Source: Bacteroidales bacterium (GTDB lineage Bacteria > Bacteroidota > Bacteroidia > Bacteroidales > UBA932). Taken from it: 64,000 nt of DNA. How positions within the stretch are numbered: position 1 is the stretch's first letter; the number at the start of each line of letters is the position of its first letter. Of this stretch, positions 46,167-53,875 are shown one piece after another. The translations under genes were made by a program, and so were the position numbers. The DNA lies in assembly GCA_023667095.1 (NCBI GenBank), contig JAMPAT010000005.1, positions 83,277 to 147,276 of the forward strand. Reading direction: 5' to 3'. Below the pieces are notes generated by a model. That model searched no databases. It was not told the DNA's origin and saw only the letters and a list, made by a program, of their open reading frames with translations.

Positions 46167-46174
46167 CAAAGTTA
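46167..46174 (-). promoter_or_regulatory. -7 box of the SNF transporter gene
   Basis: The plus strand CAAAGTTA reads TAACTTTG, an exact TAnnTTTG match 47 bp before the ATG. Nineteen bases further upstream is TTAG, a 3-of-4 match to the TTTG -33 element. Confidence 0.5.
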
Positions 46175-46300
46175 GCTATTGTTTTCCAAATATCTAAACA
46201 CACTTCTGCTGCTATCCGGAGGATTTGTTTCCTGATGGCCTCCTGAGACTGAAGTATGCCATTAGTGCAAAACACAATTCACAATGACACAAATATTTAC

Positions 46301-46338
46301 GCAAGCACATATACCCGATTTGGAGTACCTGTGCTTGC
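46301..46338. repeat. inverted repeat GCAAGCACA
   Basis: GCAAGCACA (46301-46309) and TGTGCTTGC (46330-46338) are perfect inverses with a 20-nt spacer, in the AT-rich 567-bp gap between the SNF and ATPase genes. No gene is supported in this gap; an 89-codon frame across it has no signal or motif. Confidence 0.6.
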
Positions 46339-46455
46339 ATAAACAAGTATCTATCTGCATATTAATATTACATTTTGCGCATTTAACATTAATTCAAGTT
46401 CTGCAAGTGCCAAATTTCATTGATAACTGTGCATTTATGCAGCTTGCGAAACTTT

Positions 46456-46476
46456 TTCCAGGCAAGCAGCCTGGAA
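46456..46476 (+). terminator. strong hairpin followed by a T-rich stretch
   Basis: TTCCAGGC and GCCTGGAA form a perfect 8-bp stem with loop AAGCA, followed on the plus strand by TATATTTTA. It resembles a terminator in the plus direction, although no plus-strand gene precedes it. Confidence 0.4.
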
Positions 46477-46610
46477 TATATTTTACGCTCAAATATCATA
46501 GATTTATCAAGATCTTTGGATATCCCTATGCAAATATAATCCAAAAATATTAACAATCAACAAAATAAAAGATAAAAACCGATTATGCGCAGGCTTGTAT
46601 AGCTTCAGAT

Positions 46611-46644
46611 AATCCTGTACCAGGATTTGATGCCTCCAGGCATC
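46611..46644. repeat. tandem pair of short hairpins downstream of the ATPase gene
   Basis: AATCCTG-TAC-CAGGATT (46611-46627) and, one base later, GATGCCT-CC-AGGCATC (46629-46644) are two perfect 7-bp inverted repeats side by side. They lie 44-77 bp after the ATPase stop and may end that transcript or protect its 3' end, although no U-run follows on the minus strand. Confidence 0.5.
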
Positions 46645-46687
46645 TTTGCAAAAGTTCCGACCGTTCATGAAATGCCCTCTTCCACAG

Positions 46688-47953
46688 TCAGTCTTTAAGA
46701 CAATTTATCGGTACGACATAAATACCGTCAGGACGTCTGTATGCAGGCCCGGTAGCAGTAATTATCATCATAAATGCCGGTTCTTTACTGACAAGTGACT
46801 TTAATTTATTAAGATTTGCTATTCCAGCATTTATAAGTTTTTCTCCTCCAAGCTTGACTTCGACAGCAGCCCAAGTCCCGTCAGGCAAATGAATAATGGC
46901 ATCACATTCAAGGCCATTGCTGTCACGGTAATGTCTAACCTCCCCTTTCAGACAACTTGAATATATTGTAAGATCCCGCACTACCATATCCTCAAAAAAG
47001 AGACCGAAAGACTCCATGTCACCCATTAAGTCATCCGGAGATATGCCAAGTGCAGCGCAAGCAATGGATGTATCAACAAAATGCCTTGTCGGGGTCGACC
47101 GGATTGCAGCCTTGCTCCTGATATTGGGATTCCATGCAAGAATATCCTCTATTATGAACAAGTCTTTCAACGCATCCATATAATCATCATACGTCTTGAC
47201 ATCGAACGTATTCCTGCTGTTCGTCTGGATAATATCCTGGATAATGGTTGAGACCGATGCTTCTGTAGATATGTTTCTGGCGTAGCTTCTAAGAAGCATT
47301 TTGAGGATTTCCGGATTTTTGTTCCGGAATTTATCGTTGTCAGAATTTTCAAAGCTGAACAGACCTTCATAATAGTTGGCTGTAATATCCAATGCGACCT
47401 CATCATCTTCTACGATGGACTGCGGCCATCCTCCACGGCAAAGCAGAAAAGCAGTCTTTCTGAGATTATATTCTGTATTTTCATAAAGCACATTCACATC
47501 TTTATTCTCAAAAAGCCTTCCTATGGAAACCATTCCATTTGATTCCAAAGATTCATATAAGCTCATAGGACGCATTTTGACAGGAGTTATCCTGCCTGCC
47601 CCGGAATGATGTATCTGCGTCTTGTCTTCCGGAGTGGAACTGCCTGTGAGAATAAATTGACCGAAACCGGAATTTTCATCTATATAGTTACGTACTTCAT
47701 CCCATATCTGCGGGACGGTCTGCCATTCATCGATAAGCCTTGGCTTCTCGCCGTCCAAAGTGGCCCTTGGCTCCATACGGGCCAGGTTTATAGCACTTTC
47801 AGTGCTGAGTTTCTTGATACTTTTGGCAAATTGGGTCGCAGTTGTTGTCTTACCACAGAATTTTGGCCCTGCAATAAGGACTGCCCCTGAAGATTTCATC
47901 TTCCTTTCTATTTGCGACTCTACAATCCTTTTCAAATATCTGCCCATATCCAT
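46688..47953 (-). CDS. AAA ATPase with DUF4143 (AAA_14 family)
   Basis: This 421-aa protein has Walker A GPKFCGKTTT (residues 29-38), Walker B PRLIDEWQ (D75, E76) and sensor region FILTGSSTPE. The C-terminal DUF4143 half contains RHFVDTSIACAALG and LECDAIIHLPDGTWAAVEVK, an Asp...Glu-x-Lys pattern like a restriction-endonuclease fold. Members are common, often species-variable genes in Bacteroidetes, with roles suspected in defence or as toxin-like ATPases but not established. The -7-like box CAAAATTA (47964-47971, TAATTTTG on the coding strand) lies only about 11 bp upstream of the ATG, so translation may be nearly leaderless or begin at the ATG at 47947. Repeats precede it. Confidence 0.88.
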   Translation of the reverse strand: MDMGRYLKRIVESQIERKMKSSGAVLIAGPKFCGKTTTATQFAKSIKKLSTESAINLARMEPRATLDGEKPRLIDEWQTVPQIWDEVRNYIDENSGFGQFILTGSSTPEDKTQIHHSGAGRITPVKMRPMSLYESLESNGMVSIGRLFENKDVNVLYENTEYNLRKTAFLLCRGGWPQSIVEDDEVALDITANYYEGLFSFENSDNDKFRNKNPEILKMLLRSYARNISTEASVSTIIQDIIQTNSRNTFDVKTYDDYMDALKDLFIIEDILAWNPNIRSKAAIRSTPTRHFVDTSIACAALGISPDDLMGDMESFGLFFEDMVVRDLTIYSSCLKGEVRHYRDSNGLECDAIIHLPDGTWAAVEVKLGGEKLINAGIANLNKLKSLVSKEPAFMMIITATGPAYRRPDGIYVVPINCLKD

Positions 47954-47983
47954 GTATTTTTCGCAAAATTAATGCTTTATATT

Positions 47984-48071
47984 AAAATTCCCAAAAATAT
48001 GGCAAATAAATTCCTAAAATTACAGGAATAAAATTCCCAAAGATATATCAAATAAATTCCCAAAATTATAG
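47984..48071. repeat. two tandem copies of a roughly 42-bp AT-rich repeat upstream of the ATPase gene
   Basis: Copy 1 (47984-48025) and copy 2 (48030-48071) have a 46-bp period. Both read AAAATTCCCAAA-ATAT--CAAATAAATTCC-AAAATTA-AG with few mismatches. On the coding strand this gives four GGGAATTT or AGGAATTT words. The CAAA inside copy 1 also falls where the -33 element of the ATPase promoter is expected, so these are candidate operator sites. Confidence 0.6.
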
Positions 48072-48098
48072 ATAGTCCTATCTGATGAAAAAGCAGAT

Positions 48099-48716
48099 CT
48101 ATCTGCGGTGATAGACGACAAACTCAAACGCCAGGCCGGTCTCAGGGTCGCTCTTCATTTCTGAACGGGATGACACTTCCCAGACTGCTGGATCAATTGC
48201 AGGGAAAAAGGTATCGGCATCCTCTATTGACGTATGGACCTCTGTTACATACAGCCTGTCTGCATAGTCAATCGCCTGACGGTAGATTTCTCCACCACCT
48301 ATCACAAAACATCCGGCTTCATCATCTGCCGCAGCCATATCTCCTGACGTAAAGCAGGAATGTCCAGAAAGGCTGTCTCCTCCCTTTATTCCTGGAATGG
48401 AAGCAAGATTCCTCACTGCAGGCATCCCTGCCATTGCAAACGCCTCCTCCAGGGAATGCGCCACAAGTACACCGTCAGGGAAAGGCACTGCCGACCCGTC
48501 AGGCCCGGTCATCACATCACCCCTTGTCACGACAATATTTGTCCGTTTCGGAAGCGGACGTCCGATTGACTCAAATGTCTTGCGCCCCATGATGACAGGG
48601 CTTCCGAGAGTCACAGACTTGAAATATCCAAGGTCTTCGGAAATATGCCACAAAAGACTGTTGTCCTTACCTATTGCGCCATTGTCAGCGACTGCTACTA
48701 TTATGTTTTTCTGCAT
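48099..48716 (-). CDS. folA: dihydrofolate reductase
   Basis: This 205-aa protein reduces dihydrofolate with NADPH in the cytoplasm. N-terminal IIVAVADNGAIGKDNSLLW, acidic active-site D28 in ISEDLGYFK, the cofactor segment VIMGRKTFESIGRPLP and the C-terminal VIGGGEIYRQAI are all present. It is about 40 residues longer than the usual 160-170 because of an insert at about 88-130 (from MPAVRNLASIPGIKG to DDEAGC) just before the VIGGG cofactor loop. It follows thyA by 12 bp, so enzyme and recycler of its product are co-expressed. Confidence 0.95.
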   Translation of the reverse strand: MQKNIIVAVADNGAIGKDNSLLWHISEDLGYFKSVTLGSPVIMGRKTFESIGRPLPKRTNIVVTRGDVMTGPDGSAVPFPDGVLVAHSLEEAFAMAGMPAVRNLASIPGIKGGDSLSGHSCFTSGDMAAADDEAGCFVIGGGEIYRQAIDYADRLYVTEVHTSIEDADTFFPAIDPAVWEVSSRSEMKSDPETGLAFEFVVYHRR

Positions 48717-48728
48717 GTTTCTTAAAAG

Positions 48729-49523
48729 TTACACCGCCACAGGAGCCTTGATTCCAGGCCATGGGTCATATCCTTCAAGGGTAAAGTCCTCGTACTTGAA
48801 GTCAAATATATCCTTCACCCCAGGATTTAGCTTCATCACCGGAAGCGGACGCGGTTCGCGCGAGAGCTGGAGTGCTACCTGCTCAAAATGATTCCTGTAG
48901 ATATGTGTATCGCCTGTAGTATGCACAAACTCACCTGGCTGCAGGCCGCATACCTGCGCAATCATCATCGTCAGCAATGCGTACGAGGCAATGTTGAACG
49001 GCACACCGAGGAATACATCAGCACTTCTCTGATAGAGCTGGCATGACAGCTTTCCGTCAGCCACATAGAACTGGAAAAGCGAGTGGCACGGAGGCAGTGC
49101 CATCTTGTCCACCTCGGCAACATTCCATGCCGAGACAATCATCCGGCGTGAATCCGGATTCTTCCTAATTGTCTCTATCACATTGGACAGCTGGTCAATA
49201 GTACCTCCGTCCGGAGTAGGCCAGCTGCGCCACTGATGTCCGTAGACCGGTCCGAGGTCACCATTTTTGTCTGCCCATTCATCCCATATAGAGACACCGT
49301 GATCTTTGAGATACTTGATGTTTGTATCACCTGAAATGAACCACAGGAGTTCATATATTATTGATTTAAGATGCACTTTCTTGGTTGTCAGAAGCGGAAA
49401 TCCCTCAGCAAGGTCAAAACGCATCTGATGTCCGAATATGCTCTGCGTACCCGTCCCGGTACGGTCTTCCTTCATCACGCCATGCCCCCTTATATGGCGG
49501 AGCAAATCAAGGTATTGTTTCAT
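48729..49523 (-). CDS. thyA: thymidylate synthase
   Basis: This 264-aa protein is the same length as E. coli ThyA. It contains [25 protein letters not shown], the active-site Cys in [12 protein letters not shown] and the dUMP-binding segments [20 protein letters not shown] and [10 protein letters not shown]. It methylates dUMP using methylene-tetrahydrofolate and yields dihydrofolate, the substrate of the DHFR encoded next. Its start codon overlaps the galM stop (TAATG), so the two are translationally coupled. Confidence 0.97.
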   Translation of the reverse strand: MKQYLDLLRHIRGHGVMKEDRTGTGTQSIFGHQMRFDLAEGFPLLTTKKVHLKSIIYELLWFISGDTNIKYLKDHGVSIWDEWADKNGDLGPVYGHQWRSWPTPDGGTIDQLSNVIETIRKNPDSRRMIVSAWNVAEVDKMALPPCHSLFQFYVADGKLSCQLYQRSADVFLGVPFNIASYALLTMMIAQVCGLQPGEFVHTTGDTHIYRNHFEQVALQLSREPRPLPVMKLNPGVKDIFDFKYEDFTLEGYDPWPGIKAPVAV

Positions 49524-50572
49524 TATCTGACTCCAAATGCAAAGATTATAGCCTGTTCATAGACTTCTCCAGGACGGAGGACCGGTGACGGATAGTCAGC
49601 CTTGTTAGGTGCGTCAGGGAAATTCTGGCACTCTATCGCAACACCCTCATAGTCATTGTAGCTGCGTCCGCATTTGGCCACAGGACAGCCTGCAAGCCAG
49701 TTTCCTGTGTAGACCTGGACACCAGGCTGGGTTGTAAGCACTTCAAGTGTACGTCCGCTTTCCGGGGCATAAAGTTCAGCAGCACTCTGTATCTGGCCAG
49801 GCTCGGCTCCGTCAATAAGCCAGCAGTTGTCATATCCCTTTCCGTATTTCAGTGCAGGGAAATCCTTGTTGATGTCGCGTCCGATAGCCTTTGCATTGAC
49901 AAAATCCATAGGAGTGCCTGCAACAGGTGCGCTTGCACCTGCCGGAATCAAAGTATCGTCTGTAGGAAGATATTCTGAAGCATTCAGTTTCAGTTCATGA
50001 CCAAGGATGTCTCCGTTGCCCTCACCGTTCAGGTTGAAATATGCATGGTTGGTAAGGTTAATGACCGTAGGCGCATCAGATTCAGCTGTCAGAGTCAGGC
50101 GCAGTTCATTCTCCTCGCTCCATTCGTAACGTGCAACTGCCTTCAAGGCTCCCGGATAACCCATTTCACCATCCTCAGCATAATACATGAACTCCACTCC
50201 ATCATTCTCCACACGGCTTTCCCACACCTTGTTCTGGAATCCGTCAGGACCTCCGTGGAGATGGTTGGGACCATTGTTGACAGGCAGTCCATACTCCTTG
50301 CCGTCAAGAGTGAATTTGCCGAAAGCAATACGGTTGGCATATCTTCCTGGCACTTTTCCTGCACAAGGGCCGTCACCGAAATAGCTCTCCGGATCAGGAT
50401 ATCCGAGCACCACGTCTGCAAGATTGCCATCCCTGTCCGGAACAGCCACAGCCAAGATACCGGCCCCGACATTAGAGAGCTGCACGTATGCGCCCTTTGA
50501 ATTTGCTATAGTGTAGCGGAATATCTCTTTTCCGCATCCAGTCTTTCCCCAGAGTTCCTTTTTTATTTCCAT
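49523..50572 (-). CDS. galM: aldose 1-epimerase (galactose mutarotase)
   Basis: This 349-aa protein has no signal peptide. Family motifs include [16 protein letters not shown] (substrate His), [10 protein letters not shown] (catalytic His), DNCWLID, and [15 protein letters not shown] with the catalytic Glu. It interconverts alpha and beta anomers of galactose or glucose in the cytoplasm. Its place ahead of thyA-folA has no obvious metabolic logic. The best upstream promoter box lies about 195 bp before the start. Confidence 0.93.
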   Translation of the reverse strand: MEIKKELWGKTGCGKEIFRYTIANSKGAYVQLSNVGAGILAVAVPDRDGNLADVVLGYPDPESYFGDGPCAGKVPGRYANRIAFGKFTLDGKEYGLPVNNGPNHLHGGPDGFQNKVWESRVENDGVEFMYYAEDGEMGYPGALKAVARYEWSEENELRLTLTAESDAPTVINLTNHAYFNLNGEGNGDILGHELKLNASEYLPTDDTLIPAGASAPVAGTPMDFVNAKAIGRDINKDFPALKYGKGYDNCWLIDGAEPGQIQSAAELYAPESGRTLEVLTTQPGVQVYTGNWLAGCPVAKCGRSYNDYEGVAIECQNFPDAPNKADYPSPVLRPGEVYEQAIIFAFGVR

Positions 50573-50767
50573 AATGTATTGATTTTTAGTTTTCTGCTAT
50601 TGCCTATCCAAAATTTCCACAGCTGCGTTGCTGCAGGGCACCGGACATGGACCGCCACAATGCTGACGCAGCTCCTCCTGGCACTACCCTGCTCCATATA
50701 AGGCTTCACGGTGGAGCCTGACTACGGATGAATGAAACGGCTTCACCTGGCGATGCCGGACGGATTG

Positions 50768-50775
50768 CAAAGCTA
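50768..50775 (-). promoter_or_regulatory. -7 box, probable promoter of galM-thyA-folA
   Basis: The plus strand CAAAGCTA reads TAGCTTTG on the coding strand, an exact TAnnTTTG match, preceded on that strand by a run of nine Ts. It would give a 5' leader of roughly 185 nt before galM. Confidence 0.45.
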
Positions 50776-50898
50776 AAAAAAAATGTACGCTTATGCAACA
50801 CGGGGGGTCTTGCACACAAGTGGATGTTTCTGTGTTTTTCCCACGTTTTTCGGAACCGGTGTACAAAAAACAGCAGAAAAAGTTGCACTCCGGTATGC

Positions 50899-50992
50899 AC
50901 CGGCGATAGTTTGGAAGTTCACCGGCAGAAGCCGGAAGTGCATGCAGAAACTGGAAGTACCGGCAGAAGCTGGAAGCAAAGGCAGAATCAGC
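50899..50992. repeat. degenerate short tandem repeats
   Basis: About five imperfect units of 15-22 bp around ACCGGCAGAAGCYGGAAGT run from 50899 to the stop codon of the next gene at 50992. Together with the leader above they fill the 419-bp gap between galM and the DUF5106 gene; no coding region is supported in it. Confidence 0.5.
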
Positions 50993-51942
50993 TAAAGCCT
51001 GCCAAGAAACCCGAAAACATTCTCAGGGGTAGCATCCTTCATAAGCACAGTCTTATGGCTGTCAAGAAGATACAAAGAAGGAATCGCCCTGACATTGTAT
51101 AGGGTATCCTCCCTTATGATTCCGTTGGGATCATAGCCATTGTACCATGAAGACGGGTAGACAGGCATATATTCATACCATGCGGATATATCCTCATCTA
51201 TATAGATATTCGCTACGGCAAGACGTCCGGTAGCAACCATGGCAGACACGACAGGGTCTTCTGTCAGCACATTGATTATGTCCTTGCAGGCAGCGCATCC
51301 GGGATTACTGAAAAACAGGAGGGTATATTCCGCCTTTATCCCATAGAGGGAATGCATCTTGCCGGAGGCATCGCTGAACTGAAAATCAGCTGCAGGTGTC
51401 CCGACGGCATTGAGCGCACACATCTGCGCATCATACGCATACACAGCCCTTTTCTCCGGAGAGAACCCCTTATATCCGGCAAGCAGACCGGCATAGACAC
51501 CATACAGGTCCTCCATCCGCAAAGGGGAATTCGGGTCATAAAGATACCGCTCTGTCAACGCAGTCAAGGTCTCGAACACATTGGAAGAAGTATCCTTGGC
51601 TTCACATGCAACAGCCTTCCCGTACATCCTGGCAACAGCATCCCTGGCAACAGCAATGTCAGCCATCCCCATCATCCCGAGGAAATTGGCATACGCATGC
51701 TCCACATCATCCCTGCGTACCCCGCTCACCAATGACGAGTCACATGGGTAAGAGCGCGAAGTATCTGCGAGTGCATCCCAATAATGCATCAGTGCATATT
51801 CCACAGCCGCTTCCCGGTCATCTGCATACACGCCGGGCACATTGACAACGGGGAAAGGCAGAGGAGAAAACTTCTCTACCTTTCCCTGTCCACACCCGGC
51901 AGCAACAGACAGCACGAGTGCCATATAAAGAATACGTTTCAT
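50992..51942 (-). CDS. DUF5106/thioredoxin-like lipoprotein
   Basis: This 316-aa protein has signal peptide MKRILYMALVLSVAAGCGQG with lipobox Cys17; the upstream ATG at 51966 adds eight residues without purpose. The N-terminal half (FPVVNVPGVYADDREAAVEY, HYWDALADTSRSY) matches the helical DUF5106 domain. The C-terminal half is a thioredoxin fold: DFQFSDASGKMHSLYGI, then FFSNPGCAACKDI with redox-type C216-A-A-C219, and a cis-Pro strand (VRAIPSLYLLD). It probably works in periplasmic disulfide or envelope redox chemistry. It starts 44 bp after the Na/Pi transporter gene and may share its transcript. Confidence 0.85.
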   Translation of the reverse strand: MKRILYMALVLSVAAGCGQGKVEKFSPLPFPVVNVPGVYADDREAAVEYALMHYWDALADTSRSYPCDSSLVSGVRRDDVEHAYANFLGMMGMADIAVARDAVARMYGKAVACEAKDTSSNVFETLTALTERYLYDPNSPLRMEDLYGVYAGLLAGYKGFSPEKRAVYAYDAQMCALNAVGTPAADFQFSDASGKMHSLYGIKAEYTLLFFSNPGCAACKDIINVLTEDPVVSAMVATGRLAVANIYIDEDISAWYEYMPVYPSSWYNGYDPNGIIREDTLYNVRAIPSLYLLDSHKTVLMKDATPENVFGFLGRL

Positions 51943-51986
51943 CAGATTTGACTTTAGGACAGGCATGAGCAGCTGCTTTCTGCAAG

Positions 51987-53705
51987 CTATTTTACAGCCT
52001 CCTCAGCCTGGGAGACATTGATTATGAAGTCACCTATCCTCTCCAGCTCAGCAAGGACGTCCATGTAATAGACTCCTGTCTGGTAGTTGTAGCTGTCATT
52101 CTCGATATTGGCGATATGCTCCTCGCGCAGACGGTTGCGGCACGAGTTGATTGCATCTTCGGCGTTCTGTGCATTTGTGATGTCATTGACATCCTCGTAT
52201 GGCCTGCGAAGGTTCTCAAGCATCGCATCATATGCAGTCTGCACTGTGTCAAGCATAAGGTTCAGCTTGCTGAGCATCTCCTCATCGAACACCTTGTTGT
52301 GTGCATTCTTGCGCTGAAGGATACGTCCGATTGCCTCGCCGGAGTCACCGAGGCTCTCCAGTTCGCCGATAATCTTGAACATGGCCTTTATCCTGTAGTC
52401 AGACCTTTCGCTCAGTTCCCCGTTCGAAACCTCGCTGAGATATGCAGCTATCTCATACTCAATCTTGTCGGTGATGTCTTCATATTTGACAAGCTTCTTG
52501 TTAAGCTCCGCAAACTTGTCAGGATCCTGCTCATTGATTGCCTGGCGGATATATCCATATCCTTTCTGGCATATCTCTGCAAAATATGTAATTTCCTGCT
52601 TTGCCTCGTCAAGCGAAAGCTCCGCTGTGCTCAGAAGGCCTCCAGTGATATATTTGAGACGGAACACCTCTTCCTCCTCGCCTTCCGGAGCCTTGACCAT
52701 TACAGTCACAATCTTTACTATTGTAGGGATAAACCATATCAGTATCAGAGTATTGATAAGCTTGAAAAGGGTATGGAGTATGGCGATTCCGAAAAGGAGG
52801 GAATCCTGCGTTGCAGGGTCAGGGTTTGTCAGGTCTGCAGACAGAGGGTCAGGAAGTCCGAGCCCGGACACAATCAGCCCTACAAGCCTAAGGAAAGGAT
52901 TGTACAGCAACAGTACCCAGACCGCTCCGAAGACATTGTACACTGTATGTGCACGCGCAGCCCTCTTTGCCGAAGTATTGCCGACAGAAGCCGCCATATT
53001 GGCAGTAATGGTTGTACCGATATTCTCTCCAAGCACCATCGCTGCAGCAAGGTCAAAGCCGATAAGCCCGGATGTGGCAAGGAGCATGGTGATGGCCATG
53101 GTCGCACTTGATGCCTGCAGAACCATTGTCAGTATGGCTCCTACCAAAAGGAAAATCAGCACAGATCCGAACCTGTAGCCGGTAAAATATCCGAAGAAGG
53201 ACATCATCGCATCCCTGTTTGAAAGGAGGTCGCCTGCAGAGGACTTCATGAACGAAAGTCCGAGGAACAGCATTGCAAAGCCGACGATGAAGCCGCCGAT
53301 ATTCTTGTTCTGGGCCCTCTTGGATGAAATGAGCACGAATCCAAGGGCCATGAGCGGAATCGAAAATGCTGCTATGTCAAACGAGAATCCGAAAGCGGTA
53401 ATCCAGACAGTAGGTATCGTACCCACATTCGCTCCCATGATGACCCCCACTGCATTGGCAAGGGTGATAAGTCCCGCATTGACAAAACTGACAACCATGA
53501 CGGTTGTAGCTGAAGAAGACTGTACAAGTGTAGTAATTGCTGTTCCGGTGAGCACCTGCTTGAAAGGGGTAGATGTCATGGATGCCAGAAAGGACCGTAG
53601 ACGGTCTCCTGCGGCCTTCTGGAGGCTTTCACTCATCATGGTCATTCCATAGAGGAACATCCCTAATGCACCTAGAAGAGTGAAAACAAGTAGAACTATA
53701 TGCAT
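51987..53705 (-). CDS. Na/Pi cotransporter family protein with PhoU-like domain (copy 1)
   Basis: This 572-aa protein starts at the ATG at 53705; the frame extends 11 codons further, through the promoter-proximal region. The N-terminal membrane half has the two NptA/PNaS repeats with QSSSATTVMVVSF and, in repeat two, QASSATMAITMLL, plus GANVGT and GENIGTT motifs. The C-terminal cytoplasmic half (about 340-560) is PhoU-like and helical, ending VSQAEEAVK. It is predicted to couple Na+ to phosphate uptake. In this copy the first motif reads GANVGTIPTVW, where the paralogue and most family members have GANIGTT, so transport may differ. Copy 2 lies 170 bp upstream in the same direction. Confidence 0.93.
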   Translation of the reverse strand: MHIVLLVFTLLGALGMFLYGMTMMSESLQKAAGDRLRSFLASMTSTPFKQVLTGTAITTLVQSSSATTVMVVSFVNAGLITLANAVGVIMGANVGTIPTVWITAFGFSFDIAAFSIPLMALGFVLISSKRAQNKNIGGFIVGFAMLFLGLSFMKSSAGDLLSNRDAMMSFFGYFTGYRFGSVLIFLLVGAILTMVLQASSATMAITMLLATSGLIGFDLAAAMVLGENIGTTITANMAASVGNTSAKRAARAHTVYNVFGAVWVLLLYNPFLRLVGLIVSGLGLPDPLSADLTNPDPATQDSLLFGIAILHTLFKLINTLILIWFIPTIVKIVTVMVKAPEGEEEEVFRLKYITGGLLSTAELSLDEAKQEITYFAEICQKGYGYIRQAINEQDPDKFAELNKKLVKYEDITDKIEYEIAAYLSEVSNGELSERSDYRIKAMFKIIGELESLGDSGEAIGRILQRKNAHNKVFDEEMLSKLNLMLDTVQTAYDAMLENLRRPYEDVNDITNAQNAEDAINSCRNRLREEHIANIENDSYNYQTGVYYMDVLAELERIGDFIINVSQAEEAVK

Positions 53706-53730
53706 AAGTGAAGTCTGTGAATTAAAATTA

Positions 53731-53775
53731 GGGCGCAAGATTACGAAAAATAATTAAATTTTTCACCCTTGCGCC
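53731..53775. promoter_or_regulatory. long imperfect hairpin in the upstream region of Na/Pi copy 1
   Basis: GGCGCAAG (53732-53739) and CTTGCGCC (53768-53775) are perfect inverses. Inside, GAAAAAT and ATTTTTC form a second stem. The segment resembles the equivalent region before copy 2 (CGCAAGA-TAAC-AAAAA), which lacks the closing arm, so part of it is a shared promoter; a TAnTCTTG word is conserved on the coding strand of both. Confidence 0.5.
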
Positions 53776-53792
53776 TTTAATTTTTTAAAATC

Positions 53793-53809
53793 TTAACATA
53801 TAATTAACA
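53793..53809. promoter_or_regulatory. PHO-box-like direct repeat upstream of Na/Pi copy 1
   Basis: TTAACA occurs at 53793-53798 and 53804-53809, exactly 11 bp apart with spacer TATAA, 88-104 bp before the ATG. The same hexamer and period form a longer array before copy 2. Confidence 0.5.
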
Positions 53810-53875
53810 GACTGTCCGGCAGTAATGAGAGGAAGCATTTCACAATCCATGGTAATCCACATCAGAGGGGCCATG

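Noticed and set aside
46284..46553. 89-codon plus-strand frame between the SNF and ATPase genes
   Set aside because: It spans two inverted repeats in AT-rich DNA, with no ribosome-binding context, signal or known motif.
52116..53111. 331-codon plus-strand open frame opposite Na/Pi copy 1
   Set aside because: Antisense shadow. A similar but shorter frame appears opposite copy 2, as expected from the duplicated coding strand. The product is Cys/His/Leu rich without any domain.
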